From: Methylophaga sp.
Lineage (GTDB): Bacteria; Pseudomonadota; Gammaproteobacteria; Nitrosococcales; Methylophagaceae
Assembly (NCBI GenBank): GCA_014762585.1
Contig: JABURN010000185.1
Span: 1 to 5,987 of the forward strand
Direction: 5' to 3'
DNA length: 5,987 nt
In this document: in pieces, positions 1-5,800 of the stretch
Layout of the letters: the number at the start of each line of letters is the position of its first letter
Position numbering within the stretch: the stretch's first letter is position 1
Notes under the pieces: generated by a model
Database searches by the model: none
What the model was told of the DNA's origin: nothing
Seen by the model: the letters and a program-made list of their open reading frames with translations, nothing else
Translations under genes and position numbers: made by a program

Positions 1-640
1 GGGCTGGTGGTTGACTGTAGAACAGGGTATTGGGCTCAATGGTCAGCTGATAATAGGAAATATGAGCGGGCTTGAGTGCAATGGCCGTTTCGATGTCATG
101 GCGGGCTTTGCCTTCATCCTGACCCGGCAGGCCAAACATCAGATCCAGATTAAAATTATCAAAGCCGGCCTGGCGAGCAGTTTCCACTGCAGAGATGGCC
201 TGCTGACTGTCATGAATCCGGCCCAGGGCCTTCAGCGCCTCATTATCAAAACTCTGGATACCGATTGAAAGCCGGTTGATGCCGATATTTCGATAAGCCT
301 CAAAGCGGCCGGCTTCGACCGTACCTGGATTGGCTTCCAGTGTGATTTCAGCATTGTGCTGCAGAGGCAGTAGGGCACGAATGGCCGAGAACAGACGGTC
401 ATAAGCCTCTGCCGACAGCAGGCTAGGGGTGCCGCCACCGATAAAAATGCTTTGCACAGAGCGGCCCCAGACCAGCGGGACTTCCTGTTCCAGATCGCGG
501 ATCAGCGCATCGACATAAGCCTGCTCCGGAATCTCCTGTGGACTCTTGTGCGAGTTAAAATCGCAGTAAGGGCATTTGCGAACACACCAGGGCACATGAA
601 TATAGAGGCTTAGTGGTGGCAGGGCGGTAAAGTTAAACAT
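1..640 (-). CDS. hemW: HemW, radical SAM heme chaperone (C-terminus cut off by window edge)
   Basis: HemW is a cytoplasmic radical SAM protein that binds heme and is thought to deliver it to respiratory enzymes; it was long misannotated as oxygen-independent coproporphyrinogen oxidase. The 213 visible residues start MFNFTALPPLSLYIHVPW and carry the CX3CX2C iron-sulfur motif at C19, C23 and C26. C26 is followed by D27-F28 rather than the CxC seen in true HemN, which favours HemW. The SAM-binding GGGTPS motif is at 68-73, followed by LEANPGT (101-107), IGIQSFDNEALKALGR (126-141) and LDLMFGLPGQ (165-174). E. coli HemW is about 378 residues, so over 40% lies beyond the left edge. The ATG shares its A with the TGA of the upstream lipoprotein gene (TGATG), and no strong Shine-Dalgarno is placed before it, so coupled translation is likely. 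rdgB and hemW are also adjacent in E. coli. Family assignment is secure. Confidence 0.96.
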   Translation of the reverse strand, partial: MFNFTALPPLSLYIHVPWCVRKCPYCDFNSHKSPQEIPEQAYVDALIRDLEQEVPLVWGRSVQSIFIGGGTPSLLSAEAYDRLFSAIRALLPLQHNAEITLEANPGTVEAGRFEAYRNIGINRLSIGIQSFDNEALKALGRIHDSQQAISAVETARQAGFDNFNLDLMFGLPGQDEGKARHDIETAIALKPAHISYYQLTIEPNTLFYSQPPA

Positions 641-1311
641 CAGTTCTCAACAGACTCCGGTCGCCAGCCTTGTTTCCAACTTGTCAGCGGCACGATGGCT
701 GGCGGCTCGCCGTTATCAAAAAACCAGGCATCGACGGCATAACGAATCTCGGTGTCCAAATCGACAATGGTGGCCGTATTGTGTGGTGCACGGCCGATAA
801 AAATGCCGCGTGACGTGCGCGGTGCTGTGCGGTGCCACTGTAGTAATCCCTGGTTTTCCATCATGCGTAAATACACCGAAGTATTGGTCGCTTCATCAAT
901 GCAGTCCAGTTGGCCGATGCGACTACCGCGCAATTGATTTTGGGCCAGGTCATGACTGGTACCGACTTTGTGGCCAACCAGCGTTTCCATCAGTGCCACA
1001 GCCCGCTGAATCTGCTGACGCTCCTGTTCGGCCGAGTGAATACCGACTGAAAAAAACTGTTCAATCTGATGCCATTCATCCACGGTCAGCTGGGTATTGC
1101 TGACGCTGCGGCAACTCAAGTCATGACAGACAGAAAACGCCGCCGGTTGTGGAAAACCGATGAAATAACGATGTGATAAAGCCCAGCTCTCATGCAGGTT
1201 TTGTTGTAACCAGATGGGTTTGATGGCTCGTTCTTTATAGGGCGTCGTGCTGCAGGCACTGATAAGCAGGCTGAGCATGATGAGCGAAAACAGACGGTTA
1301 ATCAGTTTCAA
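640..1311 (-). CDS. Conserved lipoprotein of unknown function, possible Cys-His-Asp papain/transglutaminase-like fold
   Basis: The 223-residue product begins with a lipoprotein signal peptide: basic K2 and R6, a hydrophobic stretch (LFSLIMLSLLI) and a lipobox ISAC with the acylated cysteine at C20. Ser at +2 suggests the outer membrane by the E. coli rule. The start is TTG. It is preferred because a GAGG lies ten bases upstream and the next in-frame ATG (residue 12) would remove the basic n-region. The mature part has a cysteine pair at C62 and C67 and a conserved-looking C-terminal half: LDCIDEATNT (135-144), PHNTATIVD (176-184), and YAVDAWFFDNGEPP (191-204). I recall similar hypothetical proteins in other Proteobacteria with a DCIDE...H.TA...AVDSWF pattern, but no assigned function. 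C137, H177 and D194 fall in the order and context of papain/transglutaminase-like triads; this is inference. It follows rdgB by 12 bases and overlaps hemW by one, so it belongs to the operon. Confidence 0.85.
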   Translation of the reverse strand: MKLINRLFSLIMLSLLISACSTTPYKERAIKPIWLQQNLHESWALSHRYFIGFPQPAAFSVCHDLSCRSVSNTQLTVDEWHQIEQFFSVGIHSAEQERQQIQRAVALMETLVGHKVGTSHDLAQNQLRGSRIGQLDCIDEATNTSVYLRMMENQGLLQWHRTAPRTSRGIFIGRAPHNTATIVDLDTEIRYAVDAWFFDNGEPPAIVPLTSWKQGWRPESVEN

Positions 1312-1321
1312 GACGGGGTTG

Positions 1322-1325
1322 CCTC
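1322..1325 (-). promoter_or_regulatory. Shine-Dalgarno (GAGG) deciding the TTG start of the lipoprotein gene
   Basis: Reading leftwards, the end of rdgB gives TGAGGC, so GAGG overlaps the rdgB stop codon. Ten bases separate it from the TTG at 1311-1309. This spacing is slightly long but usable. It supports a TTG start that keeps the complete lipoprotein signal peptide. Confidence 0.5.
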
Positions 1326-1929
1326 AGGGCAGATGCCTCGCATACTGAAACTCCTCGATAAAGCGACGCATCGCCTGACCGCGATGACTCACTGCATGCT
1401 TCTGCTGGGCACTGAGTTCGGCTGCACTACAATCGGTTTCAGCGACAAAAAATACCGGGTCATAACCAAAGCCGCCCTCACCGGCGGGGGCAGTCAGGAT
1501 TTGCCCATGCCAAGTGCCCTGACAGATCAGCGGGGTGGGATCATCCGCATGGCGCATGAAAACCAGCACACACTGGAAACGGGCCTGTCGCTCGGTATCC
1601 GGGACATCCTGCAGGGCAGTCAGTAAAGCGTCGATATTGTCGGCGTCGCTGGCATTTTCACCGGCATAGCGCGAGGAATAAATACCGGGCGCGCCGAGCA
1701 GGGCGTCGACTTCCAGCCCCGAGTCATCGGCAATGGCCGGCAAACCGGTCTGGGCACAGGCATTACGGGCTTTGATGATGGCGTTCTCGACAAAACTGAG
1801 GCCGGTTTCGGCCACCTCGGTTACACCCATCTCAGCTTGAGTGACAACATTGATACTGAGTGGGGCCAGCAGCTGCGCGAATTCGCGCAGCTTACCCTGG
1901 TTTCCTGTTGCCAGTACGATTTGGCTCAT
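1324..1929 (-). CDS. rdgB: RdgB/HAM1 non-canonical purine NTP pyrophosphatase (dITP/XTP)
   Basis: RdgB hydrolyses dITP, ITP and XTP to the monophosphate and pyrophosphate, keeping deaminated purines out of DNA and RNA. The 201-residue product is full length (E. coli 197). It begins [17 protein letters not shown], with the substrate-binding T8-G9-N10...K13. [13 protein letters not shown] (65-77) contains D69, at the position of the E. coli catalytic aspartate. [10 protein letters not shown] (152-161) and SHRGQA (181-186) form the base-recognition part. The ATG overlaps the rph TGA as ATGA, so it is probably translated by ribosomes finishing rph; no convincing independent Shine-Dalgarno is visible. 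The pairing with rph in one operon is common in Gammaproteobacteria, and hemW follows after an intervening lipoprotein gene. Identification is secure. Confidence 0.97.
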   Translation of the reverse strand: MSQIVLATGNQGKLREFAQLLAPLSINVVTQAEMGVTEVAETGLSFVENAIIKARNACAQTGLPAIADDSGLEVDALLGAPGIYSSRYAGENASDADNIDALLTALQDVPDTERQARFQCVLVFMRHADDPTPLICQGTWHGQILTAPAGEGGFGYDPVFFVAETDCSAAELSAQQKHAVSHRGQAMRRFIEEFQYARHLP

Positions 1930-2645
1930 GATGCTGCCAGTGCTTCCCGTTGTTTTTCCATCAGTTCTTCAATCCCTTTTTTGGCGAGGTCCAGCATGGA
2001 TTGCAGTTCATCAGCACGGAAGGCATGGCCTTCAGCAGTGCCCTGTAACTCAATATACGCCCCGGCCTCGTTCATGACTACATTCATATCGGTTTCGGCA
2101 GAAGAGTCTTCAGCGTAGTCCAGATCCAGCACCGGCGTGCCCTGGAAAATGCCCACAGAAATTGATGCCACCTGACCGTAAAGCGGGCTGGTCTTGATTT
2201 TGCGGGATTTAAGCAGAAAGTTGACGGCATCCTGCAGTGCGACATAAGCGCCGGTGATAGAGGCAGTGCGGGTGCCACCATCAGCCTGAATCACGTCACA
2301 ATCAATCGTAATAGTTCGTTCGCCCAAAGATTTCAAATCAATGGCAGCGCGCAGGGAGCGGCCGATCAGACGTTGAATCTCCATGGTACGCCCACCCTGT
2401 TTGCCGCGGGCCGCCTCACGCTGCATGCGTGAACCGGTGGAGCGGGGCAGCATGCCGTATTCCGCCGTAACCCAGCCTTCGCCGGTGCCACGCAGGAATG
2501 GCGGAATACGCTCTTCGACAGAAGCGGTACACAGCACCTTGGTGTCACCGAATTCGACCAGCACCGAGCCCTCGGCATGTTTGGTGTAGTTGCGGGTGAT
2601 GTTGATTTGTCTTAACTCATTCGCTTGACGACCACTTGGACGCAT
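1926..2645 (-). CDS. rph: RNase PH, phosphorolytic 3'-5' exoribonuclease
   Basis: RNase PH removes nucleotides from the 3' end of tRNA precursors and structured RNAs, using phosphate and releasing nucleoside diphosphates; it works as a hexameric ring. The product is 239 residues from [13 protein letters not shown] (E. coli-type length 238). Visible hallmarks are [20 protein letters not shown] (19-38), [13 protein letters not shown] with phosphate-binding R86, [13 protein letters not shown] with R126, and [11 protein letters not shown] with D180 and D186. All match the known catalytic residues. The frame is open to a TTG six codons upstream, but the ATG at 2645 is chosen because family members start MRP and a GGGAGA lies ten bases before it. 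Unlike the rph-1 allele of E. coli K-12, the C-terminus ([15 protein letters not shown]) is intact. It is the first gene of the leftward operon and overlaps rdgB by four bases. Confidence 0.98.
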   Translation of the reverse strand: MRPSGRQANELRQINITRNYTKHAEGSVLVEFGDTKVLCTASVEERIPPFLRGTGEGWVTAEYGMLPRSTGSRMQREAARGKQGGRTMEIQRLIGRSLRAAIDLKSLGERTITIDCDVIQADGGTRTASITGAYVALQDAVNFLLKSRKIKTSPLYGQVASISVGIFQGTPVLDLDYAEDSSAETDMNVVMNEAGAYIELQGTAEGHAFRADELQSMLDLAKKGIEELMEKQREALAAS

Positions 2646-2655
2646 AACCGGTATT

Positions 2656-2661
2656 TCTCCC
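2656..2661 (-). promoter_or_regulatory. Shine-Dalgarno (GGGAGA) fixing the rph start
   Basis: GGGAGA lies ten bases before the ATG at 2645-2643. It falls inside the reading frame that would be used if translation began at the upstream TTG (2663), so that longer start is unlikely. Confidence 0.7.
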
Positions 2662-2676
2662 AATCAAATTTGGCTC

Positions 2677-2705
2677 ATTATACTGATCGTGACTGTCAGC
2701 CGCAG
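2677..2705 (-). promoter_or_regulatory. Candidate sigma-70 promoter for the rph-rdgB-lipoprotein-hemW operon
   Basis: A perfect -10 box TATAAT is read leftwards at 2682-2677. It would start transcription near 2670, giving a leader of about 25 bases with the rph Shine-Dalgarno inside it. The -35 position at 17-base spacing (2705-2700) reads CTGCGG, a weak match, and there is no TGn extension. The position is right and the -10 is excellent, but the -35 is poor, so an activator or a flexible spacer may be involved. Confidence 0.5.
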
Positions 2706-2722
2706 GGGGATTTGGGTAGAAT
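2693..2722 (+). promoter_or_regulatory. Candidate sigma-70 promoter for yicC
   Basis: CTGTCA (2693-2698, four of six to TTGACA) and TAGAAT (2717-2722, five of six to TATAAT) are separated by 18 bases. Transcription would begin near 2729, about 24 bases before the GTG start of yicC. The -35 box lies within the spacer of the opposing rph promoter candidate, so the two could not easily be occupied together. Confidence 0.4.
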
Positions 2723-2752
2723 CTGGGTTTTATCTGACGCTGGAATTTATCT

Positions 2753-3619
2753 GTGACACGAAGTATGACCGCGTTTGCCCGCTTCGAGGAGCAAACAGAC
2801 CTGGGTACCCTGAGCTGGGAAATTCGTTCGGTAAATCACCGTTACCTTGAGGTGGGCTTTCGACTCGATGAGAGCTTCCGCCCGCTGGAAATGGCGATGC
2901 GCAAATTTATCAGCGATACCCTGGGCCGCGGCAAAGTCGAGGTAGCGCTGCGCTACAAGTCACCCGAACAGCAGCAGGACAGTCTGGAAATCAATGAAGC
3001 GCTGGCGGAGCGAGTTATCAGTCGTTATCAACAGCTGGCGGCCTTGAGTGATAATGCCGCGCCACTGGACTTGATGAAAGTAATGCAATGGCCCGGCGTC
3101 ATAGAAACTCCGAGCCTGGATCAGGAAGCACTCAGCGAACGGGTGATGGCCTCATTGCAAAAGGCACTGATTGATCTGGTTGACACCCGTGAGCGCGAAG
3201 GCGCTGCCCTGCAGATCATGATTGAACAGCGTTGTCAGCAGATTCATCGTATCGCCGAAGAAGTCCGTGAGCGGATGCCGGAGATTCTGCAAAATCACCG
3301 GCAGAAATTACAGGAAAGAGTGCAGGACCTGGCGATAAATCTGGAACCGGAAAGACTGGAACAGGAAATGGTTTTACTGGCCCAGAAAAGCGATGTCGCC
3401 GAAGAGCTGGATCGTTTGCAGAATCATGTTCGTGAAGTCGAATCCGTGTTGCAGCGTGATGAACCTATTGGGCGCCGACTGGATTTCCTGATGCAGGAGC
3501 TGAACCGCGAAGCCAATACCCTGGGTTCCAAATCAATCGATACCGATACCACCCGCTATTCAGTGGATCTGAAAGTGCTGATCGAACAGATGCGCGAACA
3601 GATTCAGAACATCGAATAG
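2753..3619 (+). CDS. yicC: YicC/YloC-family endoribonuclease
   Basis: YicC-family proteins are oligomeric endoribonucleases; E. coli YicC has been linked to turnover of the small RNA RyhB. The 288-residue product is collinear with E. coli YicC (287). It shows an N-terminal YicC domain (about 1-155) starting with TRSMTAFARFE and including SVNHRYLEVGFRL (26-38) and the GRGKVEVALRY segment (58-68). The C-terminal DUF1732 domain (about 205-288) has LLAQKSDVAEELDRLQNHV (208-226), GRRLDFLMQELNREANTLGS (240-259) and ends EQMREQIQNIE. Much of residues 120-235 looks like charged helices. The start is GTG, chosen because it gives the family N-terminus and TGGAA lies seven bases upstream; the next ATG (residue 5) would cut the conserved start. 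It is divergent from rph, as in E. coli, and its stop is one base from that of the facing cyclase gene. Confidence 0.96.
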   Translation: MTRSMTAFARFEEQTDLGTLSWEIRSVNHRYLEVGFRLDESFRPLEMAMRKFISDTLGRGKVEVALRYKSPEQQQDSLEINEALAERVISRYQQLAALSDNAAPLDLMKVMQWPGVIETPSLDQEALSERVMASLQKALIDLVDTREREGAALQIMIEQRCQQIHRIAEEVRERMPEILQNHRQKLQERVQDLAINLEPERLEQEMVLLAQKSDVAEELDRLQNHVREVESVLQRDEPIGRRLDFLMQELNREANTLGSKSIDTDTTRYSVDLKVLIEQMREQIQNIE

Positions 3620-3620
3620 G

Positions 3621-4628
3621 TCAGCGCTCTCTTTTCAGTGCCCGTTTGCGGGCATACATCTGCTGATCCGCTTTTTCCAGCAGGGTTTCAAGATCCCGGC
3701 CATCATGCGGGTAGACCGCGCCACCGATACTGGCACTGAGAGGAAGTACATCCTCGTTATGCTGAAAAGTCTGTTCCAGTTGCGCTTCCAGCCGCCGGGC
3801 CTTCAGGTCAATGTCTTCACGCAACGAGATAGGTGCCAGGATCATGCCGAACTCGTCGCCACCGAAGCGGGCTACGGTGTCACTGGCACGACTTTTCTGT
3901 TTCAGTCTTCTGGCAAACTCAGAAATCGCGGCGTCGCCGCTGAGGTGGCCGAAATTGTCATTGATCTGTTTGAGATCATTCATATCGATCATCAATATGC
4001 CGACCAGAGAGCGGTGTCTTCTGGCCTGTGCCAGCGCACTGTGCATGTGATCCAGAAACAGCGCCCGGTTGGCAAGCCCCGTCATCTGGTCATGGGTGGC
4101 ACGATAGAATAGGTCTTCAAAATTGTACTCGGTGGCATAAAACATCGCAGAGGCCACCACGTCTGACAACATTGTCAGCATCACAACATCTGCCTCGCTG
4201 AAGGCATTTTGTTTTTTCGATAACACCTTCAGCACACCGATTGTGTGCTCGCCATGTCGCAATGGCACGACCAGCAAGGCCCCGAGCTTGAGGTGTTCGC
4301 AGGCAGCACGATCAACTCGCGGAACGGTACTGACATCATCACAACGCAAGGTATTGCCAGTCTCACTGCACAGGCCGGATAAGCTACCCTGCACTGGAAC
4401 CCGAAGACCGAGCTGGCTGCTGGCAATACCGGTGGCGGCACGATAGACCATATGCTGATCGTCATTCAGTTCAATCACACTGCCATCGGCACCCGTCATT
4501 GCCATACTGCGTTCGGTGACCATGTCCAGAATATGGCTGATATTCAGGCCCAGTTTAGCGATATCGGTTTGCAGCCGGAACATGGCCAGCAATTGATCGC
4601 GGCTGAGCTGTGAAGTATCGGGGGTCAT
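3621..4628 (-). CDS. GAF-GGDEF diguanylate cyclase
   Basis: The product makes cyclic di-GMP from two GTP and is probably cytoplasmic, since no signal peptide or membrane segment is visible. Numbered from the ATG at 4628 (335 residues), a GAF sensor domain spans about 20-166 and includes the VYRAATG, GSLSGLCSETG, LRCDD and VVPLRHGEHTIGVLKVLS blocks seen in many bacterial GAF sensors; its ligand cannot be read from sequence. The GGDEF domain follows (about 175-335): THDQMTGLANR (178-188), metal-binding D215, substrate-binding N223 and D232, and RFGGDEF with GGDEF at 256-260. R247-A-S-D250, five residues before GGDEF, is an intact inhibitory I-site, so product feedback is expected. There is no EAL domain. 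In-frame ATGs exist at 4640 and 4646 (up to 341 residues), but GGAGAA is best placed for 4628. The gene faces yicC and is divergent from gmk. The catalytic call is strong; the pathway controlled is unknown. Confidence 0.93.
   Translation of the reverse strand: MTPDTSQLSRDQLLAMFRLQTDIAKLGLNISHILDMVTERSMAMTGADGSVIELNDDQHMVYRAATGIASSQLGLRVPVQGSLSGLCSETGNTLRCDDVSTVPRVDRAACEHLKLGALLVVPLRHGEHTIGVLKVLSKKQNAFSEADVVMLTMLSDVVASAMFYATEYNFEDLFYRATHDQMTGLANRALFLDHMHSALAQARRHRSLVGILMIDMNDLKQINDNFGHLSGDAAISEFARRLKQKSRASDTVARFGGDEFGMILAPISLREDIDLKARRLEAQLEQTFQHNEDVLPLSASIGGAVYPHDGRDLETLLEKADQQMYARKRALKRER
3639..3654. repeat. Perfect 6-bp hairpin within the 3' end of the cyclase gene
   Basis: TGCCCG (3639-3644) pairs with CGGGCA (3649-3654) around a four-base loop. 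It lies about 20 bases past the yicC stop and inside the last codons of the cyclase. With no spacer between the convergent genes, it is the only obvious GC-rich hairpin near where yicC transcripts could end. Neither strand has a T-run directly after it, so it is not a standard intrinsic terminator. Confidence 0.35.
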
Positions 4629-4632
4629 TGAC

Positions 4633-4638
4633 TTCTCC
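4633..4638 (-). promoter_or_regulatory. Shine-Dalgarno (GGAGAA) selecting the cyclase start at 4628
   Basis: Reading leftwards, GGAGAA is followed by four bases and then ATG at 4628-4626. The same bases overlap the ATG at 4640, so that start could not use them, and the ATG at 4646 has nothing comparable upstream. Confidence 0.65.
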
Positions 4639-4742
4639 ATTGTCATCGACCGCTAAATTAGCAAACCGTTTAGAAGAAGTATTCCAAGTGAATCAAGCTT
4701 TAGGGTAATCCGTGCCGGAAAAGACAATCTTGTGACTAATTC

Positions 4743-4771
4743 GCCGCACAATGAATTCTCATCGGTATAAT
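4743..4771 (+). promoter_or_regulatory. Candidate sigma-70 promoter for gmk-rpoZ-spoT
   Basis: A perfect TATAAT sits at 4766-4771. Transcription would start near 4778, leaving a leader of about 50 bases before the gmk ATG. The -35 position (GCCGCA at 17-base spacing) is a poor match and there is no TGn extension, so the call rests on the -10 box and its position. The 201-base intergenic stretch 4629-4829 must also hold the divergent cyclase promoter, for which I see no convincing -35/-10 pair. It contains no further gene. Confidence 0.4.
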
Positions 4772-4816
4772 GACGATTTGGGTTGCACCGACTCAGTCAG
4801 TTCTGGAATTAAGACC

Positions 4817-4820
4817 AAGG
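4817..4820 (+). promoter_or_regulatory. Shine-Dalgarno (AAGG) supporting the gmk start at 4830
   Basis: AAGG is followed by nine bases and the ATG at 4830. It supports the shorter guanylate kinase over an in-frame ATG at 4770, which lies inside the candidate -10 box and so would be upstream of the transcript. Confidence 0.55.
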
Positions 4821-4829
4821 TTTGCTTGC

Positions 4830-5441
4830 ATGATAGGAAGTTTATTTATCGTCGCCGCCCCGTCAGGCGCAGGGAAAACCAGTCTGGTGAACGCGCTGGT
4901 CGCGCGCCACGACGATATACGCTTGTCCGTCTCCCACACGACGCGGCCTCCGCGCGAGGGTGAAGTTGATGGCCGTGATTATCATTTCGTCAGCCAGCAA
5001 ACCTTTGCTGATATGCGCGACAAGGGCGATTTTCTTGAGTCCGCCACGGTGTTTGATAACAGTTATGGCACCTCTTCAGTGGCCGTGCAGGAAATGCTGG
5101 CTCAGGGGCTGGATGTGATCCTGGAAATCGACTGGCAGGGCGCGCAGCAGGTGCGTAATAATCTGACTGACGCCACTGGTATTTTTATTCTGCCGCCGTC
5201 GAAAACCACGCTGGAACAACGTTTACGCAACCGCGGTCAAGATAATGAAGACATTATTGCGCGGCGGATGCGGGATGCCGAAAATGAAATATCCCACTAC
5301 GTGGAATTCGATTATCTCATCGTCAATGATGATTTCGACGTAGCGCTGGACAACCTGACGGCCATCATCATGGCCAAACGACACACACTGGCATTGCAAA
5401 AGCAGAAGCAGGCCGGACTTATCAGCGAACTGCTGGGCTGA
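4830..5441 (+). CDS. gmk: Guanylate kinase
   Basis: Guanylate kinase phosphorylates GMP to GDP with ATP, an essential step to GTP, dGTP, (p)ppGpp and c-di-GMP. The product is 203 residues from MIGSLFIVAAPSGAGKTSL (E. coli 207). The P-loop APSGAGKT is at 10-17. The GMP-binding region shows SVSHTTRPPREGE (33-45), D50-Y51, E70 and YGTS (79-82), and LEIDWQGAQQVR (98-109) is the conserved block at the end of the GMP domain. The lid region contains RLRNRGQDNEDIIARRM (131-147), and DYLIVNDDFD (161-170) is typical of the family. Twenty more codons are open upstream to an ATG at 4770, but they are not conserved and overlap the -10 box. It is the first gene of gmk-rpoZ-spoT, with a 95-base gap to rpoZ. 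Confidence 0.98.
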   Translation: MIGSLFIVAAPSGAGKTSLVNALVARHDDIRLSVSHTTRPPREGEVDGRDYHFVSQQTFADMRDKGDFLESATVFDNSYGTSSVAVQEMLAQGLDVILEIDWQGAQQVRNNLTDATGIFILPPSKTTLEQRLRNRGQDNEDIIARRMRDAENEISHYVEFDYLIVNDDFDVALDNLTAIIMAKRHTLALQKQKQAGLISELLG

Positions 5442-5454
5442 ACCCCACTTTTTT
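5434..5454 (+). terminator. Weak terminator-like structure at the end of gmk
   Basis: TGGG (5434-5437) can pair with CCCA (5444-5447) around a six-base loop that contains most of the gmk stop codon. After one C comes a run of six T (5449-5454). A four-base-pair stem is short for an intrinsic terminator, so it may act only partly, lowering readthrough from gmk into rpoZ. Its placement after gmk and before a candidate rpoZ promoter fits this. Low certainty. Confidence 0.3.
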
Positions 5455-5479
5455 GCCGTCAGCGGTAGCGTGGTTTACC

Positions 5480-5508
5480 TAGCTTAAAACGCTGATATTA
5501 CGTAGAAT
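5480..5508 (+). promoter_or_regulatory. Possible internal promoter for rpoZ-spoT
   Basis: TAGAAT (5503-5508, five of six) lies in the AT-rich gap between gmk and rpoZ and would give a leader of roughly 20 bases. The -35 at 17-base spacing (TAGCTT) is poor, and the better TTTACC at 5474-5479 is too far away. An rpoZ promoter separate from gmk is plausible given the 95-base gap. Confidence 0.25.
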
Positions 5509-5536
5509 TACTTCTTTTAACTCACGGGAAATTAAA

Positions 5537-5797
5537 ATGGCTCGCACCACTGTAGAAGATTGTTTAGAAAACGTTGAAAACCGTTTCCAGCTGGTCCTGG
5601 TTGCCGCAAAACGTGCACGCGAAATCGCTCTGGGCGATGATCCTATGGTCGACCTCGATAACGACAAGCCCACCGGACTGGCACTGCGTGAAATCGCCCA
5701 AGGCCTGGTCGGCCCGGACATCCTGACTAAAACCAGCGCCCGCGAACATGCTGAAGAAAGCATCGTCGCCGACGAAGAGCTGCAAAGCCAAGAATAA
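5537..5797 (+). CDS. rpoZ: RNA polymerase omega subunit
   Basis: Omega is the small core RNA polymerase subunit that wraps the beta-prime C-terminus and helps it fold and assemble. In E. coli its N-terminus also forms part of the ppGpp site 1 with beta-prime. The 86-residue product (E. coli 91) begins [20 protein letters not shown], keeping the Met-Ala-Arg start that borders the ppGpp site, followed by [17 protein letters not shown] (20-36) and the conserved [10 protein letters not shown] segment (48-57). The C-terminal tail after about residue 65 is acidic and variable, as in other omegas. GGGA at 5526-5529 is a well-placed Shine-Dalgarno, seven bases before the ATG. It lies between gmk and spoT, the usual gammaproteobacterial order. 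Its TAA is followed after one codon, in the same frame, by the GTG of spoT. Confidence 0.97.
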   Translation: MARTTVEDCLENVENRFQLVLVAAKRAREIALGDDPMVDLDNDKPTGLALREIAQGLVGPDILTKTSAREHAEESIVADEELQSQE

Positions 5798-5800
5798 GCT

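Noticed and set aside
2646..2663. Six-residue extension of RNase PH from a TTG at 2663
   Set aside because: The family starts at MRP, and the rph Shine-Dalgarno lies within the extension.
3639..3654. Intrinsic terminator for yicC or the cyclase
   Set aside because: The hairpin is perfect but lacks an adjacent T-run on either strand and is inside the cyclase coding sequence; kept only as a hairpin.
3705..4112. 135-codon open frame on the plus strand across the cyclase gene
   Set aside because: It lies opposite a GGDEF domain with all motifs intact and resembles no family I know.
4653..4673. Inverted repeat CTAAA...TTTAG upstream of the cyclase as an operator
   Set aside because: Five-base arms in AT-rich sequence with an 11-base gap are expected by chance; no known operator is matched.
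4675..4700. Flagellar sigma-28 promoter for the cyclase, from a leftward TAAAGCTT resembling TAAAGTTT
   Set aside because: At the expected 11-base spacing the -10 region does not resemble GCCGATAA.
4770..4829. N-terminal extension of guanylate kinase from the ATG at 4770
   Set aside because: The 20 extra residues do not resemble the family N-terminus, the ATG lies in the likely -10 box, and a Shine-Dalgarno precedes the 4830 ATG.
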